Assembly (NCBI GenBank): GCA_964585485.1
Contig: CAZPDS010000046.1
Span: 1-20,719 of the forward strand
Direction: 5' to 3'
Length of the DNA stretch: 20,719 nucleotides
Source of the DNA: CALGYY01 sp964585485
GTDB lineage: Bacteria > Bacteroidota > Bacteroidia > Bacteroidales > CAIWKO01
Program-made: the position numbers and the translations under genes
The notes under the pieces: model-generated
The model's input: only the letters and a program-made list of their open reading frames with translations
The model's database searches: none
Told to the model about the DNA's origin: nothing
In this document: piece after piece, positions 12,408 through 20,449 of the stretch
Layout of the letters: every line of letters begins with the position of its first letter
How positions within the stretch are numbered: the first letter of the stretch is position 1

Positions 12408-14720
12408 ATGTCAAAAAATACAGCGAATTTTTTACGGATGGGGTCTCTTATACTGCTTTTCCTGAGCCTGCCTTCCCTGGCCAAAGCTCAGGACGTGATC
12501 CGGGGTTCTGTGACCGGCGAAGCCCACGATATACATGAGGAATCCGGAGATGAGCATGCAGGAGGCCAGGCCCCCGAACACGATGAACACAAACAAGGCC
12601 ATGGGCATCGTCTTGCTTTTGCCAATGTTTATTGGGTGGGAGCGACCCAGGTGGCAACTACCGATGAATTCGGGGAATTTAAAATCCCAAAAGCGAAAGG
12701 AAACGAAAACCGGCTGGTGGCCAGTTTTGTGGGTTTTCAGAACGATACGGTCGTCGTTGTACCCGGCCAAAAGCGTATCGAGTTTTTCCTGGAATCGGCG
12801 GCTGACCTTTCCGCTGTTACAATCAGTGGCGGCGGTGAAGGCAGCTTTGTTTCCAAAATGAACGCTATTAAAACGGAAATTACAACCGAGAGCGGTTTGC
12901 AAAAACTGGCCTGTTGTAACCTTTCGGAAAGTTTTGAAAATTCGGCCACGGTCGATGTGGGCTATGCCGATGCTATCACCGGTGCCCGCAAGATTCAGAT
13001 GCTCGGCCTTTCCGGGATATACAGTCAACTGATGATTGAAAATGTTCCGGCCATGCGTGGCCTGGCTTCAAACTACGGCCTGAACTACATTCCGGGTTCC
13101 TGGATGCAGTCCATCCAGGTTTCCAAAGGAACCTCTTCGGTGATTAACGGCTATGAATCGACCACCGGCCAGATCAATGTAGAATACAAAAAACCGGAGC
13201 ACACGTCGGAACAGCTATTCGTGAACCTGTACGGAAGTAGCGACCTGCGCTTTGAAGGCAACATTAACGCGGTGATGAAAGTGGGCGAACGGGTCAGCAC
13301 CATGCTCCTGACACACGGCTCCTTCAATCAATACAAATTTGATCATAACAGTGATGGCTTCCTGGATATGCCTCTGGGCTGGCAGGCGAATGTGGTGAAC
13401 CGATGGACTTTTGAAGATAAGAACGACGGACACACCCAGGTGATCCTAAACTATCTTCAGGAAGAACGTCGCGGAGGACAAATCTCCTATTATGCACCCC
13501 CCGCTGAAAGCAGCACTTTTCTGTACGGATCGGAGGTGGCTACGAAGCGCCTGCAGGCTATCGTGAAGTCTGGCTTCCGCTTTAAAAAACCCTATCAAAG
13601 CCTGGGGATTATTGCTTCCGGAACCTGGCACGACCAGGAATCTTTCTTCGGACGTACGGTTTATGATGCCACACAAACCAGCGCTTACGCCAACCTGATC
13701 TATCAATCCATCATTAAACACAGTCATCATAAGATCAGTACCGGCGCAAGCTTTATGCTGGATGATACCCGCGAACAGCTTAACGATTCAGCCTTCGCTC
13801 GGACCGAATGGGTGCCGGGCGCCTTCGGACAATACACTTACGAACTTCCGTTGAAGCTGGACGTGATTCTCGGTTTCCGCGCCGATTACCACAACGATTA
13901 CGGCGTATTGCTCACACCGCGACTTCACCTGCGGTGGAATATCACTGAACAGACCACTCTTCGGGCTTCGGCCGGACGAGGTTACCGCTCGCCCAGGGTG
14001 CTAACAGAAAACATGAGCTACCTGGCTTCTAATCGCCTATTGCAGTTTAATGAGGATTTTCACATGGAACATGCCTGGAATTACGGATTAAATGTGACGC
14101 AGGAATTCGCTATCGACGAGAATCGGAAAATTACGCTGAGCGCGGATTTCTATCGGACGGATTTTACCAACCGTATCATTGTGGATATGGATCAGGACGT
14201 GCATAAAATTGTTTTTTATAATCTGAACGGACGATCCTATTCCAATAGCTTTCAGGCGGATGTTACCGTACAGCCGCTTAAACGTTTTGATGTGTCGCTG
14301 GCCTTCCGCTGGAATGATTCAAAATCAACCTATAACGGCATGTTGAAGCAAACACCTTATGTGAGCAAATACAAGGGTCTGCTGACGCTTTCCTACGCAA
14401 CGAAATATGAAAGATGGAAATTTGATGTGACTTCCCAGTACAACGGACCGAGTCGTTTGCCCTATACCGGTGGGAGCCCGGAAGTATATGCCCGGGCAGA
14501 TTATTCCCCTGACTACTTCATACTGCATGCGCAGATTACCAAAAAATTCCGTGTTTTGGATATTTATGCCGGCGGTGAAAATCTGCTCAATGTGACGCAA
14601 CATCACCCGATTGTTAGCCCGGATAATCCGGATAGCCCCTACTTTGACGCTTCCATGATCTGGGGGCCGCTGATGGGTCGCACTTTCTACGCCGGACTCC
14701 GTTATAAACTAGGGAAATGA
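12408..14720 (+). CDS. TonB-dependent outer-membrane receptor with a His-rich N-terminal domain, probable metal transporter
   Basis: Outer-membrane active transporter energised by TonB. The 770 residues begin with a signal peptide, probably cut after AKA (residue 27). A carboxypeptidase-regulatory-like beta-sandwich follows (about 30-130) and is interrupted by an acidic, His-rich stretch with seven His between residues 40 and 67. The plug (about 150-260) starts with LACCNLSESF (Cys169, Cys170) and contains VDVGYADAITGARKIQMLGLSG, typical of one large Bacteroidota receptor subfamily. The rest is beta-barrel, ending in FYAGLRYKLGK as expected for outer-membrane insertion. It lies between a Cys/His-rich protein and an HMA-domain protein. 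Metal or metallophore uptake is inferred from the His cluster and neighbours; no SusD-like partner is present, which argues against glycan uptake. Confidence 0.9.
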   Translation: MSKNTANFLRMGSLILLFLSLPSLAKAQDVIRGSVTGEAHDIHEESGDEHAGGQAPEHDEHKQGHGHRLAFANVYWVGATQVATTDEFGEFKIPKAKGNENRLVASFVGFQNDTVVVVPGQKRIEFFLESAADLSAVTISGGGEGSFVSKMNAIKTEITTESGLQKLACCNLSESFENSATVDVGYADAITGARKIQMLGLSGIYSQLMIENVPAMRGLASNYGLNYIPGSWMQSIQVSKGTSSVINGYESTTGQINVEYKKPEHTSEQLFVNLYGSSDLRFEGNINAVMKVGERVSTMLLTHGSFNQYKFDHNSDGFLDMPLGWQANVVNRWTFEDKNDGHTQVILNYLQEERRGGQISYYAPPAESSTFLYGSEVATKRLQAIVKSGFRFKKPYQSLGIIASGTWHDQESFFGRTVYDATQTSAYANLIYQSIIKHSHHKISTGASFMLDDTREQLNDSAFARTEWVPGAFGQYTYELPLKLDVILGFRADYHNDYGVLLTPRLHLRWNITEQTTLRASAGRGYRSPRVLTENMSYLASNRLLQFNEDFHMEHAWNYGLNVTQEFAIDENRKITLSADFYRTDFTNRIIVDMDQDVHKIVFYNLNGRSYSNSFQADVTVQPLKRFDVSLAFRWNDSKSTYNGMLKQTPYVSKYKGLLTLSYATKYERWKFDVTSQYNGPSRLPYTGGSPEVYARADYSPDYFILHAQITKKFRVLDIYAGGENLLNVTQHHPIVSPDNPDSPYFDASMIWGPLMGRTFYAGLRYKLGK

Positions 14721-14767
14721 ATGAATTATCCGGAGAAATAAAGTATTCATAAATTAAAATTAAGCCA

Positions 14768-15154
14768 ATGAAAACGAAAATGTGGATGGCAGCCTTTTTT
14801 GTGCTGCTTTTTGTGAGTAGTGGAGTGGCGCAGAGCGCCTCAAAGTCGAAGACCATGGAGGTAAAAATTAAAACCTCTGCGCAATGTGGCATGTGCAAGG
14901 ATCGTCTGGAAGGCGCACTTGCCTACGAGAAGGGCGTGAAGAAATCCGTCCTTGACCTGAACGAAAAAGTGCTGACGGTAACCTATCTGCCATCGAAAAC
15001 AGACCCGGATAAAATTCGGACAAAAATTTCCATGACGGGTTATGATGCAGACAATGTGCCGGCGGATAAAGCAGCCTATGATGCGTTGCCGGCATGTTGC
15101 AAGAAAAAAGCTCCAACCCGCACGTGTGCGCCCGGTTGCAGCGGGAAACACTAA
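14768..15154 (+). CDS. Exported heavy-metal-associated (HMA) domain protein
   Basis: A 128-residue protein: signal peptide (MKTKMWMAAFFVLLFVSSGVAQ, likely cut near residue 22), then one HMA fold of about 70 residues. The metal site is TSAQCGMCKDRLE, a CxxC at C40 and C43, followed by the expected beta-alpha-beta pattern (VLTVTYLPSK, KIRTKISMTGYDAD). The tail adds C110, C111, C120, C124 and H128, a second possible metal site not present in simple Atx1/CopZ/MerP proteins. It would act in the periplasm, receiving or buffering metal brought in by the receptor encoded 47 bases upstream. Cu(I) is the usual HMA ligand; Hg or Zn cannot be excluded. A terminator follows 9 bases after its stop, ending the cassette. 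Confidence 0.88.
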   Translation: MKTKMWMAAFFVLLFVSSGVAQSASKSKTMEVKIKTSAQCGMCKDRLEGALAYEKGVKKSVLDLNEKVLTVTYLPSKTDPDKIRTKISMTGYDADNVPADKAAYDALPACCKKKAPTRTCAPGCSGKH

Positions 15155-15163
15155 GATGTTCCG

Positions 15164-15195
15164 AAAAGGGGTGGCCGAAACGCTGCCCCTTTTTT
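15164..15195 (+). terminator. Rho-independent terminator after the HMA gene
   Basis: AAAAGGGG (15164-15171) pairs with CCCCTTTT (15186-15193). Inner bases can extend the stem (GC/GC plus wobble pairs) around a CGAAAC loop, and the descending arm continues as a run of six T. It begins 9 bases after the stop at 15154 and separates the metal cassette from hldD. Confidence 0.8.
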
Positions 15196-15217
15196 ATGGA
15201 ATTTCGTGCAGATAGTG

Positions 15218-15225
15218 TATTTTTG
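15218..15225 (+). promoter_or_regulatory. Putative -7 box for hldD-mfd
   Basis: TATTTTTG matches TAnnTTTG. A weak -33 candidate, TTTA at 15193-15196, lies 21 bases upstream within the tail of the preceding terminator. Initiation near 15232 gives a leader of about 14 bases to the ATG at 15246. Confidence 0.5.
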
Positions 15226-15245
15226 TACAATCAATTTAACGCAGT

Positions 15246-16211
15246 ATGATCGTAATTACGGGTGCGGCGGGTTTCATCGGGAGTTGTCTGTTAGCAAAGC
15301 TTAACAACAAGGGCCTGAAGGAAATTATTCTGGTGGATGATTTTTCTAACGGAAGCAAAAACATGAACATTTTAAACAAGGCCTATCGCGACCGTGTCGA
15401 CCGCCGCTTGTTTTTTGAGTGGCTGGACGTGCATCACGACGAGGTGGAGTTTGTGTTTCATATTGGTGCCCGTACCGATACCGCGGAATTTAACGAAGCC
15501 ATTTTTGAAGAATTGAACCTGGGCTACAGCAAGAGAATGTGGGACGCCTGCACACGTTTCGGTATCCCGATGTTGTACGCCTCCTCTGCGGCCACCTATG
15601 GAATGGGCGAATTCGGCTATTTGGATTCGCACGACGTGATCCCGCAGCTCAAACCGTTGAATCCCTATGGTGTTTCGAAAAATGAGTTCGATAAGTGGGT
15701 GTTGACACAGACCGGACAGCCCCCTTTCTGGGCCGGACTAAAGTTCTTCAATGTCTACGGCCCGAATGAGTACCACAAAGGCCGCATGGCCTCTGTGATT
15801 TTTCATACCTTTCATCAGATCGAAGAAACCGGATCCATGAAACTGTTTCGCTCGCACCGCGCCGATGTTGAGGATGGAAAGCAAATGCGGGATTTTATCT
15901 ATGTGAAGGACCTTGTAAAAATTCTTTTGTTCTTTTATGCCCGCCGGTCGAACAGCGGTATTTACAACGTGGGCACCGGCGAGGCCCGCACGTTCCTGGA
16001 TCTTGCCACCAACACCTTCCGCAGCATGCGGGTGGTCCCAAATATTTCCTTTGTTGACACGCCCGTGGATATCCGCGAAAAGTACCAGTACTTTACAGAA
16101 GCCAAGATGGATAAACTCCTCAGCATTGGCTACGATCAACCCTTCCATTCACTGGAAGAAGGTGTGGACGATTACGTTCAGGGTTATCTGATGACCAAAA
16201 CCTATTATTGA
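15246..16211 (+). CDS. hldD: ADP-L-glycero-D-manno-heptose 6-epimerase
   Basis: Also called rfaD. It epimerises ADP-D-glycero- to ADP-L-glycero-D-manno-heptose, the last step in making the activated heptose for the LPS inner core. The 321-residue extended short-chain dehydrogenase has the GAAGFIG nucleotide motif (6-12), YASSAATYG, and the catalytic YGVSK pair Y141/K145. FFNVYGPNEYHKGRMASV includes K178, the second base described for the E. coli enzyme, and separates HldD from other sugar epimerases. It is the only LPS-specific gene here. The mfd gene starts 10 bases after its stop, so the two are very probably co-transcribed, although their functions are unrelated. Confidence 0.95.
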   Translation: MIVITGAAGFIGSCLLAKLNNKGLKEIILVDDFSNGSKNMNILNKAYRDRVDRRLFFEWLDVHHDEVEFVFHIGARTDTAEFNEAIFEELNLGYSKRMWDACTRFGIPMLYASSAATYGMGEFGYLDSHDVIPQLKPLNPYGVSKNEFDKWVLTQTGQPPFWAGLKFFNVYGPNEYHKGRMASVIFHTFHQIEETGSMKLFRSHRADVEDGKQMRDFIYVKDLVKILLFFYARRSNSGIYNVGTGEARTFLDLATNTFRSMRVVPNISFVDTPVDIREKYQYFTEAKMDKLLSIGYDQPFHSLEEGVDDYVQGYLMTKTYY

Positions 16212-16221
16212 TCGGCTCCCT

Positions 16222-19200
16222 ATGCTCCCCGCAGATCTGATCGGAATGTATGCCAACGGCAGTAGGATGTCGGAGGTTTTCGAACATCTCGATGCAGGAT
16301 GCAAACGGCTTCGTTGCACCGGTCTGGCCGGATCCGGCCTGGCCCTCGCCATTGCGGCCTTGTCTCATAAAATGACGGAACATCAGATTGTTGTTTTGCA
16401 GGATAAGGAACAGGCCGCCTTCTGCCTGAATGATCTTGAAAATCTTTTTGGTGAAGCAGGCAAAGACTTTTTTCAAAAAAACATTTTATTTTTCCCCTCG
16501 GCCTTCAACCGCAAGGACGATCTGATTAATCATGACCCGTCCAATGTATTGATGCGTACGGAAGTCCTGAACCGCCTGCGGCAGGATGGGAAAAAGGTCA
16601 TCGTTCTTACCTGGCCCGAATCCCTGGCGGAGAAAGTGGCGGACCGGGATAGCTTCCGCGAAAGCGGCATTTCCCTAAGGAAAGGAGAGGATCACGACCT
16701 TGAAAAACTGATCTCCACGTTGACGGAACAACATTTTGACCGGGTGGATTTTGTGGCCGAACCTGGTCAGTTTAGTCTTCGTGGCGGTATTGTGGACGTG
16801 TTCTCGTTTTCGAACGATAAACCTTTCCGGGTGGAGTTTTTTGGTGATTCCATTGACTCAATCCGCTCTTTTGATCCGATAAATCAGTTGTCGGTGGATA
16901 CACTGGATCACGTGCGCATCGTGCCGGATATGAATCTTCAGACGGTGCAGGTCGAACGCGTTAGCTTTATGCAACATGTTCCCGCAGGCAGTGTGCTTTG
17001 GGTGGATGATGCCGGATTTATGAGTGATCGGATGGATCAGCTAATCTCAAAAGCAACAGCCAAATTTTCGGAACTGGCCGGCGATGCTGAAAGTGAAATT
17101 CTCCACCGTTTCTGTGATGGTAAGGCAGTTTTGCGATCCATGGTGGATCGAAGAGTGATTGAGTACGGTCAAAATGGCTTTTTTACCCCCGAAGCTACAG
17201 TGTCCTTTTCCATGACACCGCAGCCTTCTTTTAATAAGAATTTTGATTTGCTGATCCGGCAAATCAGCGATTACAATAGGGACAACTACCGCGTTCTCAT
17301 TCTTTCCGAGGCGGAGAATCAGCTCAGCCGCATTGCCCGTATCCTGCACGACCTCACGGAGGCGAAACCCGGGGTGGCTGTTCAGTATGAAACGATGAAT
17401 TCTACTGTACACGAGGGGTTTATTGAACATGATGCAAAAATCGCGGTGTTGACGGATCACCAGATCTTTGATCGTTATCATCGTTTCCGCCTTCGTGATA
17501 GCTACCAGCGGCGTGAGGCCATAACCCTTAAAGAAATTTATAACCTGAAGCCAGGGGATTATGTTACGCATATTGACCATGGTGTGGGCCGCTATGGCGG
17601 GTTGGAAAAGATAATGGTGAATGGCCGCCAACAGGAAGCCATCCGGCTGGTTTACGACAACAATGACCTGCTTTACGTCAGCATTCATTCCTTGCATCGC
17701 ATCGCGAAATACGCCGGAAAAGACGGCGCTGTGCCCTCTCTTCATCGCCTTGGTGGAAATGTGTGGAGCAAACTGAAAAGTAAAACCAAACAGAAGGTTA
17801 AAGATATTGCCCGCGATCTGATTGCGCTCTATGCGAAACGCCGAACGGCCCAGGGCTTCGCCTTTGCCCCCGATAATTACCTTCAGAGCGAGTTGGAAGC
17901 CTCCTTCATTTACCAGGATACCCCTGATCAGACAAAATGCACCGTGGATGTGAAGCGCGATATGGAAGCCGAAAGCCCGATGGATCGCTTAATCTGCGGG
18001 GATGTCGGCTTTGGAAAAACGGAAATCGCCGTCCGTGCTGCCTTTAAAGCCGTAAACGATTCCAAACAAGTGGCGGTGCTGGTTCCAACCACCATTCTCG
18101 CCTTACAGCATTATAACACCTTTCAGGATCGTCTGGCCGATTTTCCCTGTCGTGTGGAATACCTAAACCGTTTTAAATCACCGGCCCAACAAAAACAAAT
18201 TCTGAAAGATTTGAAAGACGGCCGTATCGATATTCTCATTGGCACACACCGTTTGTTGGGCAAGGATGTGACGTTCGACCGCCTTGGCTTACTCGTGATC
18301 GATGAAGAACACAAATTTGGTGTCGCCGCCAAAGAAAAACTCCGTCAGCTCAAGGTGAATGTGGATACCTTAACGCTTACGGCCACCCCCATTCCCCGCA
18401 CACTGCAATTCTCTCTGATGGGCGCCCGCGACTTGTCGGTGATCAATACTCCGCCCCCCAACCGCCATCCGATCGAAACCGAATTATTGGTCTTTCACGA
18501 GGATGCCATCCGGGATGCTATTGAGTATGAACTCGCTCGCGGTGGACAAGTGTTCTTCGTTCACAACCGCGTTCAGAATATTGCCGACGTGGCGGCGCTG
18601 ATCGAAAAGTTGGTGCCCAAAGCCCGCATTGCGGTTGGACACGGACAAATGGACGGATCAAAACTGGAGGAAATCATGCTCCGCTTTATCGACGGTCATT
18701 ATGACGTGTTGCTTTCTACTACCATTATTGAATCGGGCCTTGATATTCCGAATGCCAACACTATTATCATTAACGATGCCCATCATTTTGGCCTTAGCGA
18801 TCTGCACCAGCTTCGGGGCCGCGTGGGCCGCTCCAATGTGAAGGCGTTCTGCTATCTCCTGGCACCGCCCCTTTCACTACTTACGGAAGATGCCCGTAAA
18901 CGACTGAAAGCAATTGAAGAATTTTCGGATCTGGGTTCGGGCTTTAATATTGCCATGCGGGACCTGGATATCCGCGGTGCCGGGAATATCCTGGGCGCCG
19001 AACAATCGGGATTTATTTCTGAAATTGGCTACGAAATGTATCAAAAAATTCTGGATGAAGCCCTGCAGGAGCTTAAATCAACAGAATTCAAAGACCTTTA
19101 TAAGGAGGAGCTGGAAGAACAACCTTTTGTGCGCGATTGTCATGTTGAAACGGACCTTGAAATCCTCTTCCCCGAAAGCTACATCGAGAATATCAGTGAG

Positions 19201-19593
19201 CGCTTAATCCTGTATAAAGAACTGGATAGTATCGGGGACGAAGACGGCCTGCTGGCTTTTGAAGCCAGGCTGATCGATCGTTTCGGTCCGGTGCCGGCGC
19301 AAGTGAAGGAGTTGTTAAATATTATCCGCCTGCGCCGCCTGGCCACAAAAATCGGGATTGAAAAGATGTTTTTGCGCGAGGGTAAACTGACCGGCTATTT
19401 CCTGCAAAACCCGGAATCAGATTATTTCAGTTCACCCATGTTCTCAGCCGTTTTAAACTTTGTCCGCGATTACCCGGGCGTTTGCCGTATGAAAGAACAC
19501 AACAGCAAACTCAGTATCACCTTGCAGGCGGTCAACAGTGCAGGCGAAGCGCTGAAGAAACTCGCACCTTTGATGCCTGATACCGTCCGCTGA
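16222..19593 (+). CDS. mfd: Transcription-repair coupling factor Mfd
   Basis: DNA translocase that removes RNA polymerase stalled at lesions and recruits UvrA for nucleotide excision repair. At 1123 residues it is close to E. coli Mfd (1148). The N-terminal UvrB-like region includes FSLRGGIVDVFSFSNDKPFRVEFFG. The RNA-polymerase interaction domain starts at DYVTHIDHGVGRYGG (446 onward). The RecG-like motor has Walker A GDVGFGKT (593-600), the Walker B box DEEH (694-697), TATPIPRT (about 718-725) and motif VI QLRGRVGR (863-870). GAGNILGAEQSG (919 onward) is the translocation-region signature, followed by the C-terminal TRCF domain. No domain is missing. The ATG at 16222 is 10 bases past the hldD stop. 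Confidence 0.97.
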   Translation: MLPADLIGMYANGSRMSEVFEHLDAGCKRLRCTGLAGSGLALAIAALSHKMTEHQIVVLQDKEQAAFCLNDLENLFGEAGKDFFQKNILFFPSAFNRKDDLINHDPSNVLMRTEVLNRLRQDGKKVIVLTWPESLAEKVADRDSFRESGISLRKGEDHDLEKLISTLTEQHFDRVDFVAEPGQFSLRGGIVDVFSFSNDKPFRVEFFGDSIDSIRSFDPINQLSVDTLDHVRIVPDMNLQTVQVERVSFMQHVPAGSVLWVDDAGFMSDRMDQLISKATAKFSELAGDAESEILHRFCDGKAVLRSMVDRRVIEYGQNGFFTPEATVSFSMTPQPSFNKNFDLLIRQISDYNRDNYRVLILSEAENQLSRIARILHDLTEAKPGVAVQYETMNSTVHEGFIEHDAKIAVLTDHQIFDRYHRFRLRDSYQRREAITLKEIYNLKPGDYVTHIDHGVGRYGGLEKIMVNGRQQEAIRLVYDNNDLLYVSIHSLHRIAKYAGKDGAVPSLHRLGGNVWSKLKSKTKQKVKDIARDLIALYAKRRTAQGFAFAPDNYLQSELEASFIYQDTPDQTKCTVDVKRDMEAESPMDRLICGDVGFGKTEIAVRAAFKAVNDSKQVAVLVPTTILALQHYNTFQDRLADFPCRVEYLNRFKSPAQQKQILKDLKDGRIDILIGTHRLLGKDVTFDRLGLLVIDEEHKFGVAAKEKLRQLKVNVDTLTLTATPIPRTLQFSLMGARDLSVINTPPPNRHPIETELLVFHEDAIRDAIEYELARGGQVFFVHNRVQNIADVAALIEKLVPKARIAVGHGQMDGSKLEEIMLRFIDGHYDVLLSTTIIESGLDIPNANTIIINDAHHFGLSDLHQLRGRVGRSNVKAFCYLLAPPLSLLTEDARKRLKAIEEFSDLGSGFNIAMRDLDIRGAGNILGAEQSGFISEIGYEMYQKILDEALQELKSTEFKDLYKEELEEQPFVRDCHVETDLEILFPESYIENISERLILYKELDSIGDEDGLLAFEARLIDRFGPVPAQVKELLNIIRLRRLATKIGIEKMFLREGKLTGYFLQNPESDYFSSPMFSAVLNFVRDYPGVCRMKEHNSKLSITLQAVNSAGEALKKLAPLMPDTVR

Positions 19594-19630
19594 GCCCGAC
19601 TGGCAACCAGTAAGCAGACATCGCTTTCAA

Positions 19631-19661
19631 TTTGTCCCTATTGAAAATATTCATATCTTTG
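19631..19661 (+). promoter_or_regulatory. Bacteroidota promoter for the glycosyltransferase-pyrC pair
   Basis: TTTG (19631-19634), 19-base spacer, TATCTTTG (19654-19661): an exact fit to the Bacteroidota primary-sigma consensus, and the best promoter in the window. Initiation near 19668 leaves a leader of about 24 bases before the GTG at 19692. Confidence 0.75.
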
Positions 19662-19691
19662 CTCCGTTAGTTCACACAAAATCAAATTATC

Positions 19692-20435
19692 GTGGCAGAA
19701 CGTGTAGTCATTATTCCGACCTATAACGAAAAGGAAAACATTGAACGGATCATCCGTAAGGTTTTTAGCCTTGAAAAAGAATTTGATGTGCTGGTGGTGG
19801 AGGATAACTCGCCCGACGGTACCGCGGAAATCGTACGCTCCATGTTGAGCGAGTTCCCGGGACGCCTTCATATGGAAGAACGCAAAGGTAAACTGGGTCT
19901 GGGAACCGCCTACATCCATGGTTTCAAATGGGCCCTGGACAAAGGCTATAACTATATTTTTGAAATGGATGCCGACTTCTCGCACAATCCTGAAGACTTA
20001 ATCAGGCTCTACGATGCGTGTGCCCATCAGGGTGCAGATATGGCTATCGGTTCCCGTTATATCCGGGGGGTAAATGTTGTGAACTGGCCAATGGGCCGCG
20101 TTCTTATGTCATATTATGCGTCAGCCTACGTACGGATGGTTACCGGTATGAAGATCCGCGATACTACCGCCGGTTTTAAATGCTACACCCGCCGCGTGCT
20201 GGAGACTATCGACCTCAATCGTATCCGTTTTATGGGCTACGCGTTTCAGATCGAAATGAAATTCACGGCCTGGAAACACGGTTTCCGTATTCTGGAAGTG
20301 CCAATCATTTTTACAGACCGAACCGAAGGACAATCCAAAATGAGCAAGGGCATTTTTAAAGAAGCTATTTTCGGCGTCATCTCAATGAAAATGAAGAGCT
20401 GGGGCCGAACCTATAAAAAGGTCAACGCGGACTGA
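19692..20435 (+). CDS. Polyprenol-phosphate mannosyltransferase-like family 2 glycosyltransferase
   Basis: Transfers a sugar, typically mannose, from a nucleotide sugar to a polyprenyl phosphate at the inner face of the membrane, giving a lipid-linked donor. The 247 residues form a single GT-A domain: VVIIPTYNEKENI at the N-terminus, VVEDNSPDGT (D38), the metal-binding FEMDADFSH (D93, D95), GSRYIRG, and RDTTAGFKCYTRRVLE followed by MGYAFQIEMKF and RTEGQSKMS. These match bacterial Dpm1/Ppm1-type enzymes. No C-terminal membrane segments are present, so it is the soluble, membrane-associated type. The start is GTG, supported by the promoter just upstream and the family's early IPTYNE motif. The acceptor and final glycan are unknown; pyrC follows after 14 bases. 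Confidence 0.88.
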   Translation: MAERVVIIPTYNEKENIERIIRKVFSLEKEFDVLVVEDNSPDGTAEIVRSMLSEFPGRLHMEERKGKLGLGTAYIHGFKWALDKGYNYIFEMDADFSHNPEDLIRLYDACAHQGADMAIGSRYIRGVNVVNWPMGRVLMSYYASAYVRMVTGMKIRDTTAGFKCYTRRVLETIDLNRIRFMGYAFQIEMKFTAWKHGFRILEVPIIFTDRTEGQSKMSKGIFKEAIFGVISMKMKSWGRTYKKVNAD

Positions 20436-20449
20436 TCCGCCACTGCATC

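Noticed and set aside
12432..13028. Antisense open frame (about 200 codons) over the receptor's N-terminal part
   Set aside because: It is opposite the receptor signal peptide, His-rich stretch and plug, all of which are clearly coding on the plus strand; its own translation shows no family resemblance.
12408..14720. Receptor as SusC of a glycan-utilisation locus
   Set aside because: No SusD-like gene or glycoside hydrolase is adjacent, and the length is typical of metal or siderophore receptors rather than the roughly 1000-residue SusC type.
14768..15154. HMA protein as MerP of a mercury-resistance operon
   Set aside because: No merA, merT or merR is nearby, and the neighbours are a TonB receptor and a Cys/His-rich protein.
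17047..17745. Long open frame (about 230 codons) antisense to mfd
   Set aside because: It lies wholly within the highly conserved mfd coding region on the opposite strand, has no recognisable motif, and no promoter or ribosome site was seen for it.
19599..19611. Small hairpin (ACTGG CAA CCAGT) after mfd as a terminator
   Set aside because: The stem is only 5 bases and no T-run follows, so I do not call a terminator.
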